Part shown: positions 42,853 through 51,195 of the stretch, piece by piece | How the letters are laid out: each line of letters opens with the position of its first letter | Position numbering within the stretch: the stretch's first letter is position 1 | Virus record (IMG/VR): IMGVR_UViG_3300027801_002517 | Location: 62,001-126,000 of that record | Strand: one strand, 5' to 3' | DNA from: a virus | DNA: 64,000 bases | Made by a program: the position numbers and the translations under genes | The notes under the pieces: model-generated | Told to the model about the DNA's origin: nothing | Databases searched by the model: none | What the model saw: the letters and a program-made list of their open reading frames with translations, nothing else

Positions 42853-43053
42853 TTAGGATGGACAGTACTCTGTATTTTGCTGGTAAATTAATTCATAATA
42901 CAGGACTTGGTTTTCCTCTTCAGAAAAAACAGCTTCTCCGTATAAATATCCTTCATCTATTAATCTATCAACAACTTCACGCTCAATATCATTTAAGTCA
43001 CTGATATCCATACCTTCAAATCTCTTCGCTATCCAATCCAATGTCGTCATCAT
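42853..43053 (-). CDS. small protein, paralogue of the 32.9-kb ORF
   Basis: A 66-residue protein (TTLDWIAKRFEGMDISDLND, then VDRLIDEGYLYGEAVF) aligned by eye with the 65-residue ORF at 32.9 kb. The shared pattern is W-I-A, D-L-x-x-I-E and L-I-x-E-G-Y-L. It overlaps the next gene by 38 bp. Confidence 0.55.
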   Translation of the reverse strand: MMTTLDWIAKRFEGMDISDLNDIEREVVDRLIDEGYLYGEAVFSEEENQVLYYELIYQQNTEYCPS

Positions 43054-43345
43054 TTGTTATATTCCTATTCCTGAAGAAATCTAGTGCGTTTAGTATACCA
43101 TCTACCGCTATGATTAAATCCCTGACTTGATTTGGAGTCATTTCAATGCCGTGTAGTGCAAAGAAATCCCTTGTTTCATATTCATCTCCACTATTATATC
43201 TTAATTGTTCCTCTGTATTAACCAAAAAAGATACCCAATCTAAAAAAGCCAGTTTTGTCCTCTCATTTTGTATTATTGACTGAAGTTCGTCATTTAATTT
43301 TTGAAAAAGATATTCATCTTCATCTTCATCTTCGGAATAACTCAT
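43016..43345 (-). CDS. acidic hypothetical protein
   Basis: A 109-residue acidic protein with an Asp/Glu-rich N-terminus (SYSEDEDEDEYLFQKL) and helical regions (AFLDWVSFLVNTEEQLRYN). Its 3' part overlaps the paralogue gene. No family recognised. A -10-like TATAAT lies about 30 bp upstream but lacks a clear -35. Confidence 0.5.
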   Translation of the reverse strand: MSYSEDEDEDEYLFQKLNDELQSIIQNERTKLAFLDWVSFLVNTEEQLRYNSGDEYETRDFFALHGIEMTPNQVRDLIIAVDGILNALDFFRNRNITNDDDIGLDSEEI

Positions 43346-43408
43346 ATTAAATCTTTCTCATAGAGTATGATACTATGTAATTATACCCGAAATAGTATAT
43401 TATGATGG

Positions 43409-43451
43409 AAAAATAAGGATATGCTGATGAATTAATAGCAACATATCCTTA
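43409..43451 (-). terminator. intrinsic terminator
   Basis: AAGGATATG / CATATCCTT forms a 9-bp stem with an 18-nt loop, followed by ATTTTTCC on the minus strand, just after the exported-protein gene. Confidence 0.65.
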
Positions 43452-43458
43452 ATTTAGT

Positions 43459-43770
43459 TTATCTCCATAATCTTAAACGATAAGTTCCATATTTTCCAGT
43501 AGCAACTGCGTCTGCTACTAATCTCATTCTTCTTCTGGGTATGCAGGTGCCTAATGTTTTTGGGTTTCGACCCTTACGTCCCCATCCACATCCTTCAAAT
43601 CTGGCTCCATGTTTCCACGGACTACAAACTGAATAAGGAGGATGCCACCTGTAATTTTTATCGGCCATATACTGGACTCTGACTTGAGCTACCTCTTGTA
43701 AGGTCATTTCTTTCGGTTGATTTGCCAAGACAATTGATAGAACTAATGCAGTAAACACATATATCTCCAT
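43459..43770 (-). CDS. exported Cys/Trp/Arg-rich protein
   Basis: A 103-residue protein with a signal peptide (MEIYVFTALVLSIVLA) and a mature part with HGARFEGCGWGRKGRNP, PKTLGTCIP and a terminal YGTYRLRLWR. By recollection, the ARFEG-x-GW pattern and the RLWR ending resemble planctomycete exported proteins. It would be exposed to the periplasm or cell surface. Confidence 0.6.
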   Translation of the reverse strand: MEIYVFTALVLSIVLANQPKEMTLQEVAQVRVQYMADKNYRWHPPYSVCSPWKHGARFEGCGWGRKGRNPKTLGTCIPRRRMRLVADAVATGKYGTYRLRLWR

Positions 43771-43785
43771 ATAATGAAAAAAATA

Positions 43786-43881
43786 TCATCCTGATATTAA
43801 TACACTTATAACCCACACAAAAACAAAAGTCACAAGCAGTTCAATTGTAATAATTACTATGTCTTCTTTATTTAACTTCAT
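43786..43881 (-). CDS. transmembrane micropeptide (31 aa)
   Basis: A 31-residue ORF (MKLNKEDIVIITIELLVTF then VFVWVISVLISG) consisting of one transmembrane helix. Its start codon lies in the 3' end of the upstream gene, so it is translationally coupled. No known family. Confidence 0.4.
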   Translation of the reverse strand: MKLNKEDIVIITIELLVTFVFVWVISVLISG

Positions 43882-44092
43882 TATTGTCCATCATTATTAA
43901 AACTTGTTCTGCTCCGTACAAAGTAAACTCCTGACAGACATCACATCTACGTTCTTGAGCATCTGGTTCAATACCAAGGCTACTAGCCCCACAATCCACA
44001 TTGATACAGAATCCCTCATTCATATCACGAGCTACTGCATCAAATACTTCTTCAAAATCAAGAGTCCAATCTGGATGGTTTGGCTTAGACAT
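43868..44092 (-). CDS. small zinc-ribbon protein
   Basis: A 74-residue protein with FCINVDCGASS and RRCDVCQEF forming a probable CxxxxC...CxxC zinc ribbon. The start is MSKPNHPDW, two codons inside a longer reading, and it overlaps the 5-formyl-THF cyclo-ligase gene by 8 bp. No family beyond that. Confidence 0.55.
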   Translation of the reverse strand: MSKPNHPDWTLDFEEVFDAVARDMNEGFCINVDCGASSLGIEPDAQERRCDVCQEFTLYGAEQVLIMMDNNEVK

Positions 44093-44660
44093 TTCCATAT
44101 ATATTCCGTTCTGTAATAATCTTATCCATATAAATATCGTGAGATGCTACTGGAATCTCTTCAAACATTTGACATTCAAACGCCAAGGCCACTAATGGTG
44201 TACCCTGTCGAGCATTCTCCAGCAGCTTATCATAGTATCCTTTACCGTGACCCATCCTCGCACCAGTAGCATCAAACCCTACGCCCGGCACCATTATAAG
44301 ATCTAATTCTTTTATGTCAACCTGTTTCTGAGGAAGACCACGCAATTCTTGAGAAGGCTCTAAGATACCATACATACCTGTTTCTAATTCGTCCATACTC
44401 TCAAGATGGAAAAGCTCTAGCTCTCCATCGTCATTACACCAAGGCACCACTATATTTTTGCCACTACTAAGTGCCTCTGGTAGAGCATGACGAGTCCTGA
44501 CCTCACTCCTTACATCAATATAAAACATGACAGCAGATGCATCGGCATATTCATATAGAGACATGAAAGTATCTACAATCGAACGACTTAGTTTGTCTTT
44601 GTCTTCTTGTTTGTTTCGGTTGTCATGGGCAGTTCGCCTCAGTTCATTTTTATTTATCAT
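44085..44660 (-). CDS. 5-formyltetrahydrofolate cyclo-ligase
   Basis: A 191-residue enzyme with the family motifs: basic ATP-binding start KNELRRTAHDNRNKQEDKDK, SGKNIVVPWCNDDGELELF, YGILEPS, LDLIMVPGVGFDATGARMGH followed by GKGYYDKLL, and ALAFECQMFEEIP. It converts 5-formyl-THF to methenyl-THF, returning folate to one-carbon metabolism. That would support the phage ThyX. I start at MINKNELRR because a 22-codon extension has no ribosome site. It is an unusual auxiliary metabolic gene in a phage. Confidence 0.88.
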   Translation of the reverse strand: MINKNELRRTAHDNRNKQEDKDKLSRSIVDTFMSLYEYADASAVMFYIDVRSEVRTRHALPEALSSGKNIVVPWCNDDGELELFHLESMDELETGMYGILEPSQELRGLPQKQVDIKELDLIMVPGVGFDATGARMGHGKGYYDKLLENARQGTPLVALAFECQMFEEIPVASHDIYMDKIITERNIYGNV

Positions 44661-44685
44661 AGTATGGTACTCTTTGAATTCCTGT

Positions 44686-46110
44686 TTATACCGTTTGTAA
44701 AACTTTATTTGTATATTGTTCTTCAAACAATAGTTTTTGAGAATAGGTTTTTTTGTGACACTCTTTACACAACATTGTACAATTTTTCGGAACTGTTAAT
44801 CCTCCCTTACCATGAGGGATTATATGATGAGCATCCATATCATCTATGTCAAATTGCTCATCACAATCAGAACAGTATCCATCTTGTTTGTGGTATTGTT
44901 TTTTTCTATCTACTTCAGAAAATTTTCGAGATGGATCTTTATCTGTTTTGTCAGTACAACAATCAAGGTGATCGTGTAAAATTTTATTTTGTAGCCCTCT
45001 ATTGACTTTGGTATGCCCAGAAGTATTTACACGCAATGAGTATTCATCAAGATCATTTTTAACTTTGGTTGATTTTATCTCCGCTGCTGTCCTTATGTCT
45101 ACACTTAAGTCTTTTAGATGGTTTAGTAATTTTTCTTTATCAATTTCTCGACCTTCTAGTATCCAGTCAATAATTACAACATTTAATGCATAAAAATTTG
45201 AACCTTTTGCAAATCTAGTTGATTTAAGTCCTACTGTTTGATCAAAGAGAAATTTCATAATCTCTAAACTTTTCTTGATATTTTTTATAAGTTTGAACAT
45301 ATCTATATCTTCTTCATTGTTTTTAAAATATTTAAACACGTTCGCAACAGCCCACCCATTTAAATGTTCTTGATTATGAATGTAATATAAAAGTGCTGTT
45401 AAATATCTACCATCCCACTGTCGAATAACCGAGGATGTTGATGAGGCTTTAATAAGCATATCGGAATATGGTCCATCAACACCAGTAAATGGCCGGAGGA
45501 AATCCTTAACTAAGGGTGTATCTCTATATTTTGATCTTAGTTTTTCTTGATCATTAAGATTTTCGCTTTGATTATATGATTGAAATAAAGCATCGATAAG
45601 ATTTTTAATCTCAATCTCATTCACCCCATATGTTTCATATATAATTACAGTTATCTGCTTATCAAGAAAACTTTTTCGGTTCGACTCATTAACGTCTTCC
45701 CATTTCTTTGCTTCTAGTTTATCAATAAAAAGATCAGGTAGAGTCGATAACTCTTTAGATAAAGAATAAATGTTATGTATATAATCTTTTATACTAGAAG
45801 CTCTCTGTAGTCCATCAATTACTTCATAGTAAACTTCGCAAGCTTCCGGTAAAAGATTTTTGCGTATACCATACCAATTATCATCATATGGTTTTTTAGT
45901 TTCACTATCTCTATATCTTTTCACAAGATAAAGTGGGGGTATAGAAATTCCGCTCCAAATGGAGTTAATGAAAGCAATCTTTCTGTCGGCTGCCCATACT
46001 TCATCTCTTTGGTGATCAGGATTAAGAACATAGTCACCGCTATCTATCTTCTTTAATAGATTTTCAATAGAAATTTTTTCGTCTGAAAAATCATAGTTTG
46101 GGAGTTGCAT
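44686..46110 (-). CDS. DUF262 domain protein with C-terminal HNH nuclease
   Basis: A 474-residue protein. The N-terminal DUF262/ParB-like domain contains LNPDHQRDEVW and YEVIDGLQRASSI, the DGQQR-type nucleotide-binding motif of GmrSD-related proteins. The C-terminal HNH nuclease has CSDCDEQFDIDDMDAHHIIP and CTMLCKECHKKT. This layout occurs in type IV and other restriction enzymes that cut modified DNA. Here it is followed downstream of a cytosine methyltransferase gene, which suggests a restriction-modification module. A strong GGAAGGA ribosome site is present. Confidence 0.8.
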   Translation of the reverse strand: MQLPNYDFSDEKISIENLLKKIDSGDYVLNPDHQRDEVWAADRKIAFINSIWSGISIPPLYLVKRYRDSETKKPYDDNWYGIRKNLLPEACEVYYEVIDGLQRASSIKDYIHNIYSLSKELSTLPDLFIDKLEAKKWEDVNESNRKSFLDKQITVIIYETYGVNEIEIKNLIDALFQSYNQSENLNDQEKLRSKYRDTPLVKDFLRPFTGVDGPYSDMLIKASSTSSVIRQWDGRYLTALLYYIHNQEHLNGWAVANVFKYFKNNEEDIDMFKLIKNIKKSLEIMKFLFDQTVGLKSTRFAKGSNFYALNVVIIDWILEGREIDKEKLLNHLKDLSVDIRTAAEIKSTKVKNDLDEYSLRVNTSGHTKVNRGLQNKILHDHLDCCTDKTDKDPSRKFSEVDRKKQYHKQDGYCSDCDEQFDIDDMDAHHIIPHGKGGLTVPKNCTMLCKECHKKTYSQKLLFEEQYTNKVLQTV

Positions 46111-46123
46111 AATTCATCCTTCC

Positions 46124-47200
46124 TTAATTTTTATTTCTTAACATCTTTAAACAAGATTTACCAATGGCGGTGCCGAGGCCACAAGGAACGGCATTACCTA
46201 TCTGTTTGAACGCCTGTCCCTTTTTACACTTAAACATAAAAGTATCTGGAAAAGACTGTAGTCTAGCCAATTCCCTGACAGTCATATGTCTTCCTTTTTC
46301 ATAGTGGGTAAACACTGCACCATGATTTTCTTTAACTGTGTTACACGGTTTATCGGGATGACATTTCTGATTGGCCTCACCATATCCAGAATAACTATCA
46401 CCGTATTCAGTAGCCATAATTTTATCTGGGACCGATGGGTCAGTCTTATAAGCTCTGAACTCATGTGAAAATTCAATATCTTCCTCAATGTCTTTTAGGT
46501 CATCTATCGCATCTCTAACGGAAACCCATTTCTCCAAATCACCCGTACCAGACTCGTTGTGTGTCTCATCTGGAAAAAGAACCTTGTTCTTAGACGCTAT
46601 AATAATAACTCTCTCTCTGTGCTGCGGCACACCATAATTGGAAGCTTTTAATACTCTTGCTTCAGCGTTATAGCCTAAATCAACAAATAGGTCAACCCAT
46701 TTATCACAGACTGAGAATGTATATTCTTTATATTTTTTAAGTAACTTACCACTACTCAGCTTCTTTGAATCTTTATTGATCTGTTTAAAAGTATCATCTG
46801 GAATATCAGATTCAAAATGATACATAGAAGCAAGACCTTTGACGTTTTCAATAACGCAAACATCTGGATCTACTCTCTCCACAATATCAAAATAATCAAA
46901 ATACAATTGTCCCCGATCATCAAATGGATCTCGCTTACCAGCATTGCTAAATGCCTGACAAGGAATTCCACCAAGGATAACTTTTACTTCATTATCAATG
47001 CAGGCTTTTACAATAACATCTTTTATAGTTGGATCGGTAATACTTCCTTCGACTAAGTTACAATGAGGATGATTGAACCTGAATGTTGAACATGCTGGCC
47101 CATCAAACTCATTAGCGACTCTGACCTGTAAACCATCTACCTTATCCATACCATAAGACATACCCCCACAACCGGCGAATAAATCTAAAACGTTATACAT
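46124..47200 (-). CDS. DNA cytosine-5 methyltransferase
   Basis: A 358-residue Dcm-type enzyme with the C5-methyltransferase motifs in order: I DLFAGCGGMSYGMD, IV GGIPCQAFSNAG (catalytic Cys), VI ENVKGL, VIII QHRERVIIIA, IX RELARLQSFPDTF and X QIGNAVPCGLG. The target recognition region lies between VIII and IX. It modifies cytosine in a recognition sequence that cannot be predicted here. It is flanked by two nuclease-like genes on the same strand. Confidence 0.92.
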   Translation of the reverse strand: MYNVLDLFAGCGGMSYGMDKVDGLQVRVANEFDGPACSTFRFNHPHCNLVEGSITDPTIKDVIVKACIDNEVKVILGGIPCQAFSNAGKRDPFDDRGQLYFDYFDIVERVDPDVCVIENVKGLASMYHFESDIPDDTFKQINKDSKKLSSGKLLKKYKEYTFSVCDKWVDLFVDLGYNAEARVLKASNYGVPQHRERVIIIASKNKVLFPDETHNESGTGDLEKWVSVRDAIDDLKDIEEDIEFSHEFRAYKTDPSVPDKIMATEYGDSYSGYGEANQKCHPDKPCNTVKENHGAVFTHYEKGRHMTVRELARLQSFPDTFMFKCKKGQAFKQIGNAVPCGLGTAIGKSCLKMLRNKN

Positions 47201-47216
47201 AGTTAATCTTCCCCTT

Positions 47217-47948
47217 TTAAATTAATATCTTGATGTTAGGGTCACAAGCCCGACCATAAAAATAATCCTTTGGTAATTTTAGATCAGACTCAAGACGTCT
47301 TAGTTGTTCTAACCTCAGTGTGAATTCATTAAACGTCGGAACAATATTCTTTAATCTTGAATTACCAGCGTGTAGCATAATTCTACCAGTAATTTTTTTT
47401 GACTTTGTACTCCACTTTCTACCGTCTGTACGCACTGGCTCCATCAGTACATTATTCAAGCAGTAATAATCAAATGATAAGAATACGATCTCTTCTTTAT
47501 TATGATCAAGATCATATTCTATTGTATAGACATAGTAGAATACCGGCTTATCCTTGTTATGTTTTTCTAAGCAGTTCAATAGGTTGGAATAGGCAGCAAT
47601 CCCACTCTCACCAGCATTCTTGCCATTCCGCCTGACTCTCCGTACCTTGAGATTGATGAGGATAATACAATCCTCTGTTTCTATAGTAAAATCATAGGGA
47701 GATTTGTTGTTGGCTTCTCTGGTAATAGTTGCTTTCTCCGTGGCACCGGACTTGATCATAGCTGCCTCAAAAATACAACCGAAAACGGAAGCCGAATCAA
47801 GTGGAGTATCTTCAAATATTAAATCATAGGGGCCTAACTTCAAAGGCATTGGCTCATAAAAAGTAAGTTGGCAATATCCGTGAAGATCAGACATTCTGTC
47901 CATCGCATCTGCTTTGATTAACTCTTGATATTCCAAATCATCAGTCAT
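47217..47948 (-). CDS. putative restriction endonuclease-like protein
   Basis: A 243-residue protein with SPYDFTIETEDCIILINLKV at about residues 88-107, which looks like a PD-(D/E)XK-type core with Asp in YDF and a Lys in INLK. The middle acid is replaced or displaced, so catalysis is uncertain. It lies directly upstream of the C5-methyltransferase, a usual place for a type II endonuclease. The rest has no assigned domain. Confidence 0.5.
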   Translation of the reverse strand: MTDDLEYQELIKADAMDRMSDLHGYCQLTFYEPMPLKLGPYDLIFEDTPLDSASVFGCIFEAAMIKSGATEKATITREANNKSPYDFTIETEDCIILINLKVRRVRRNGKNAGESGIAAYSNLLNCLEKHNKDKPVFYYVYTIEYDLDHNKEEIVFLSFDYYCLNNVLMEPVRTDGRKWSTKSKKITGRIMLHAGNSRLKNIVPTFNEFTLRLEQLRRLESDLKLPKDYFYGRACDPNIKILI

Positions 47949-48178
47949 TTGTCAACTCCCTCACGTTCATTAACTTGAGCAATTACCAAAGCATCTAGCT
48001 CTGCAATAGAAAATTTTCCGTTTAGTTCAATACATTGTTCATTTTCTTTAGGGTTTGTTGTAATGATAGTCCTACCCATATGTTTTTCATGTAGAAACTT
48101 AATTAAATAATCAGTACACCACAAGTGTCGGCCAAACTTTTTTTGCATAGCGTTAATTAAAAAGTTACCATCTCTCAT
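47945..48178 (-). CDS. hypothetical small protein
   Basis: A 77-residue protein, basic at its N-terminus (MQKKFGRHLWCTDYLIKF) and acidic toward the C-terminus. It overlaps both the endonuclease-like gene and the next gene by 4 bp. No family recognised. Confidence 0.45.
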   Translation of the reverse strand: MRDGNFLINAMQKKFGRHLWCTDYLIKFLHEKHMGRTIITTNPKENEQCIELNGKFSIAELDALVIAQVNEREGVDK

Positions 48179-48456
48179 TTGTCAAGAGCCTCCATAATCT
48201 TTTCTGCTAAAAATTCTCGACCTGTCTCGCTACCGAGATTTATCTCCTTGTCGGCAACATCTTCTAATATTTTAATAATTCTATGATAGTAGGCCCAATC
48301 ATAGGTACGACTACACCCTACTCCTTTATCTGCGTTCTCTCTTTTTCGGTAATTGATCACGTTTATGTCTGCTGGGTAATGCTCACACCCAGTAATATAT
48401 CCACTAGGAGTATCATAACATATTGTTCCGCATTTTTCACATTCAAAGTTACTCAT
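48175..48456 (-). CDS. small zinc-binding-like protein
   Basis: A 93-residue protein starting FECEKCGTICYD with another Cys-His near GCEHYPA and CSRTYDW, a possible zinc ribbon. The C-terminal half is helical. Coupled to its neighbours by 4-bp overlaps. Confidence 0.5.
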   Translation of the reverse strand: MSNFECEKCGTICYDTPSGYITGCEHYPADINVINYRKRENADKGVGCSRTYDWAYYHRIIKILEDVADKEINLGSETGREFLAEKIMEALDK

Positions 48457-48851
48457 TCGTCAACTCCCTCAAAGATATTTCCTACAACCACTTTAGAATA
48501 TCGCCAATTACGCTCTGCCCCACCGTGACGATCAGGATCTTTTTTACCTAGAAACATAGCATCTTCTTCGCAGTAGGTTATTGTGAATCTTTCTTTTCTG
48601 TCTCTGTATTGCCACTCTACAATATCCCCCTCATAAATCTCCTTACCATTCTTATCTTTCAATCCCGTATATTGCTGCACAAAGACTGTGGCATCAAAAA
48701 CATTTTCCCACAATGGCTTATCTTTTGTACCATAATTTTCATATACAGTTCCGTCAATGCCTATCATATACTTATCTGAATGTTCATCAGGATAGATTAT
48801 AGTTTTATCAGAATTTGTTTCGTGACATATGCGAAATTTAATCTCTCTCAT
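48453..48851 (-). CDS. YopX-like phage protein
   Basis: A 132-residue protein matching the YopX family: MREIKFRICHE, then QYTGLKDKNGKEIYEGDIVE, and a late WRYSKVVVGNIFE. YopX proteins occur in Bacillus phages and others, with function unknown. The phage operon here has no other Bacillus-like traits. Confidence 0.8.
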   Translation of the reverse strand: MREIKFRICHETNSDKTIIYPDEHSDKYMIGIDGTVYENYGTKDKPLWENVFDATVFVQQYTGLKDKNGKEIYEGDIVEWQYRDRKERFTITYCEEDAMFLGKKDPDRHGGAERNWRYSKVVVGNIFEGVDE

Positions 48852-48861
48852 TTGTCAAGTC

Positions 48862-49059
48862 CTATAAAGGTAAATAAGAGGGACTACTCACACCATGTGC
48901 TTCACATTCTTCAAGTAGTTCTTTCAATGCTAAATGGGCTTCAAGGTAAATCTGGTTTTCCATAGCAATTTTAATTTGCTTAACACTCGCTGGCAAAAAG
49001 AAATTCCTGATATTCATCCTCGTATTGGGATCATTACTTTTAATGTATGTATTACTCAT
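48862..49059 (-). CDS. hypothetical small protein
   Basis: A 65-residue protein with a helical C-terminal half (EAHLALKELLEECEAHG). It overlaps the next small ORF upstream by 8 bp. No family recognised. Confidence 0.45.
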   Translation of the reverse strand: MSNTYIKSNDPNTRMNIRNFFLPASVKQIKIAMENQIYLEAHLALKELLEECEAHGVSSPSYLPL

Positions 49060-49207
49060 CTTCCCACTCCTCAGTTATAATAAGCTCTGCTTCGCCTCGT
49101 TGTAACATCTCAATAAACTCTTGTTTAGCGTCTTCAAGAGCCTTTGCTTCTGAATCAGCAATAACGGCCCGCATACTGTCAACGCTTATGACGTAAGTCT
49201 TACTCAT
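49052..49207 (-). CDS. hypothetical small protein (51 aa)
   Basis: A 51-residue acidic ORF (MSKTYVISVDSMRAVIAD start), helical with EAKALEDAKQEFIEM. It fits the gap between two genes and overlaps the downstream one by 8 bp. No family recognised. Confidence 0.45.
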   Translation of the reverse strand: MSKTYVISVDSMRAVIADSEAKALEDAKQEFIEMLQRGEAELIITEEWEDE

Positions 49208-49216
49208 CTTCAACTC

Positions 49217-49747
49217 CTAAGTAGTTAGACAAACAGAATCAAGTCTATTATACCACCAATCGGGTGCTTGTCTACCTTTAATCCACTCGCATTGGATATT
49301 TTCCCGTTTATCGTAGAAATAATAATCACGATAGGCAGCAATAGAACAAGAGTTCTTGTATTCGTCTGGCATAGCTTGAGCAAATGGAGTCAGCTTACCC
49401 TCTGGAATAAGAGGGAACAGACTGCCAAGTACAGTAATTTGCCGCAGGCACGCATGTTCTTTCTTAAAGCGGAACTCAAACTCTTGACACAGAGCAATCC
49501 CATGCCAGAAAGACCACATATAATTCTCTCTGCTATCACCAACCCAGAGAGTTACCGGATGACGGTGGTAGCCCCCTTTGTGCGGCGTACCTGACTTGGT
49601 CAATGGCACTTGACTGTCTGTAGCACCATGACGACGAGCAGCACTAACCAACATCTGTGTAGCCTCTACACACATCTTGGGTACATGTTTGTCGCAATGC
49701 ATACGAGCAGCAATCTGAGGATCTTCATCTAATGCAAAGATGTTCAT
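49217..49747 (-). CDS. pyrimidine-dimer-glycosylase-like conserved phage protein
   Basis: A 176-residue protein whose start MNIFALDEDPQIAARMHCDK and HVPKMCVEATQMLVSA matches a widespread phage family. Other members of this family are often annotated as pyrimidine dimer DNA glycosylase-like or hypothetical. The Asp/His residues could be catalytic. HPVTLWVGDSRENYMW follows. I recognise the family by sequence, not its activity. Confidence 0.6.
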   Translation of the reverse strand: MNIFALDEDPQIAARMHCDKHVPKMCVEATQMLVSAARRHGATDSQVPLTKSGTPHKGGYHRHPVTLWVGDSRENYMWSFWHGIALCQEFEFRFKKEHACLRQITVLGSLFPLIPEGKLTPFAQAMPDEYKNSCSIAAYRDYYFYDKRENIQCEWIKGRQAPDWWYNRLDSVCLTT

Positions 49748-50052
49748 AGATCAAATTTTCCTAAATATGGATTTTTCTTCCAGTATTCAAAATCTTTGGC
49801 AGAGTCATCCCAAAGTTGTTTTTGTTTTTTGTCAGGACTATTTTTAACTTCATCCTGCTTCTTTGTCAACCACTCTTTTACAACATTTTGAAAGTTTGGA
49901 CTAAATCCACCTTGCTTGATCCAATCTGAGTAGTCGAAGACCGCATACTTTAAGTCCCACAACTCCTCACCTAAATCCCGCTTATCTAAATCGGAATTAC
50001 TCACTGCATCAAACAAATCAAGTATATTTTTCAAAGTTGCTTCAGGGTCCAT
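49744..50052 (-). CDS. hypothetical protein
   Basis: A 102-residue acidic-helical protein (LKNILDLFDAVSNSDLDKRD, ending in FEYWKKNPYLGKFDL). It is coupled to the conserved phage protein downstream by a 4-bp overlap. No family recognised. Confidence 0.45.
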   Translation of the reverse strand: MDPEATLKNILDLFDAVSNSDLDKRDLGEELWDLKYAVFDYSDWIKQGGFSPNFQNVVKEWLTKKQDEVKNSPDKKQKQLWDDSAKDFEYWKKNPYLGKFDL

Positions 50053-50246
50053 TAGTTATTCTCCTGTATTAGAGGATCAGTACGGTGATAATTTTGAATG
50101 CCAAGTGAAAATACACTTTGTTTAAACATCGGTTTTTCAAGGTTTTCAAGCTGTCGCTGTCTCCCTTCTTCAATGAGAGCAAGACCCATTAAAGAACACA
50201 GAACAATAAACATTATTGATAGAACCGTCTTTCCAATCTTATCCAT
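50052..50246 (-). CDS. small membrane protein
   Basis: A 64-residue protein with a single transmembrane segment (TVLSIMFIVLCSLMGLALI) and a polar C-terminus. No family recognised. It sits between tRNA-Leu and a hypothetical gene. Confidence 0.45.
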   Translation of the reverse strand: MDKIGKTVLSIMFIVLCSLMGLALIEEGRQRQLENLEKPMFKQSVFSLGIQNYHRTDPLIQENN

Positions 50247-50282
50247 TTGTCAACTCCTATTTATAATAAAACTTACTACAGT

Positions 50283-50365
50283 AGCCGAAGCGGGACTCGA
50301 ACCCGCACGCCCATTACGGGCACAGGATTTTAAGTCCTGAGTGTCTGCCTATTCCACCATCCGGC
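50283..50365 (-). tRNA. tRNA-Leu (UAA)
   Basis: A class II tRNA with a long variable arm (TGCCCGTAATGGGCG). The D arm region AATAGGCAGACAC is typical of Leu. Anticodon loop CTTAAAA gives anticodon TAA. One mismatch is at the last acceptor pair. It decodes UUA, a frequent codon in AT-rich phage genes. Confidence 0.9.
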
Positions 50366-50395
50366 CATTCGATCCGATCACATTGGGTTAGACAT

Positions 50396-50653
50396 TCAGT
50401 CTTCAACTGAATCAAGAAAATGCCCAATACCCTGATGTAGACCAATCTCATAAAAATCATCGAAACTACAATTTTTTCGGTGATGATATTCTTCACCAAG
50501 TTCATATCCTTCTGAGCCTGAATCCTCACAGATCCGTACTCCAAGAAATAAACCGCGACCATCACCATAATTATTCATAACAAACACCGCTGTTCCATAC
50601 TTAAACCAAGTATTCTTTTTAGCTATGTGCTGCCTGCCCCAGTGACTACTCAT
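50396..50653 (-). CDS. hypothetical protein
   Basis: An 85-residue protein with Gly-rich and acidic stretches (NNYGDGRGLFLGVRICEDSG, EEYHHRKNCSFDDFYE). It overlaps the next gene by 8 bp. No family recognised. Confidence 0.45.
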   Translation of the reverse strand: MSSHWGRQHIAKKNTWFKYGTAVFVMNNYGDGRGLFLGVRICEDSGSEGYELGEEYHHRKNCSFDDFYEIGLHQGIGHFLDSVED

Positions 50654-50846
50654 TGTAATCTACTCTATAGTCAGCGATAGCCTGAACTTCGCCGTTATCT
50701 TCAACTTTATATTTTGTTAACAGTTTATATTCCTCCCCGGAAATGTGATACTTTGTCAAATGTTGTAAGGCATCTTCTTTTGTGTTGCATCTAGGAGTTA
50801 CAGCCTCACATAACCCTGTGCTATTACAAATTACACCCTGCCACAT
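50646..50846 (-). CDS. hypothetical protein
   Basis: A 66-residue protein with a Cys-rich start (MWQGVICNSTGLCEAV, PRCNTKED) and a helical middle. No family recognised. It ends 14 bp before the next short gene. Confidence 0.4.
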   Translation of the reverse strand: MWQGVICNSTGLCEAVTPRCNTKEDALQHLTKYHISGEEYKLLTKYKVEDNGEVQAIADYRVDYNE

Positions 50847-50860
50847 TGTACTACCCTCCC

Positions 50861-51040
50861 CTATAGCATCACTAATTCAAAACCCTGATCTTTAATATAT
50901 GTCAAACACTCTTCTTCAACAGCGTCGGCGGTATCAGGATCATAATCATCATCCGTGCCATCAATATGGCTATCTTCCCATCCAAGAGATTCAGCCTTAC
51001 TTAAAACTTCTTCAAAACAACTATAGATAAAAGTTTGCAT
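50861..51040 (-). CDS. hypothetical acidic protein
   Basis: A 59-residue acidic protein (MQTFIYSCFEEVLSKAESL start) with a DGTDDDYDPDTADAVEEECL segment. The ATG shares one base with the upstream stop (TAATG). No family recognised. Confidence 0.45.
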   Translation of the reverse strand: MQTFIYSCFEEVLSKAESLGWEDSHIDGTDDDYDPDTADAVEEECLTYIKDQGFELVML

Positions 51041-51195
51041 TAATTTTTCCAATGTTTAACCATTTCTTTTCGCCAGCGTTCCACGTCGGTATCTGGCATC
51101 TTATTCTTTTTCTTCTTTGGTTCTGGTTCTGGTCTTGATTTACACCATGCTATGGTAAACAGTAGTGCCATTATTGTCAAGGACAATTTTATCAT
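51040..51195 (-). CDS. lipoprotein-like small protein
   Basis: A 51-residue protein with a hydrophobic start (IKLSLTIMALLFTIAW) followed by Cys (WCKSRP), resembling a lipobox-like region, and a Lys/Pro-rich segment (PEPEPKKKKNKM). The ATG overlaps the upstream stop as ATGA. Likely membrane-anchored. No family recognised. Confidence 0.4.
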   Translation of the reverse strand: MIKLSLTIMALLFTIAWCKSRPEPEPKKKKNKMPDTDVERWRKEMVKHWKN

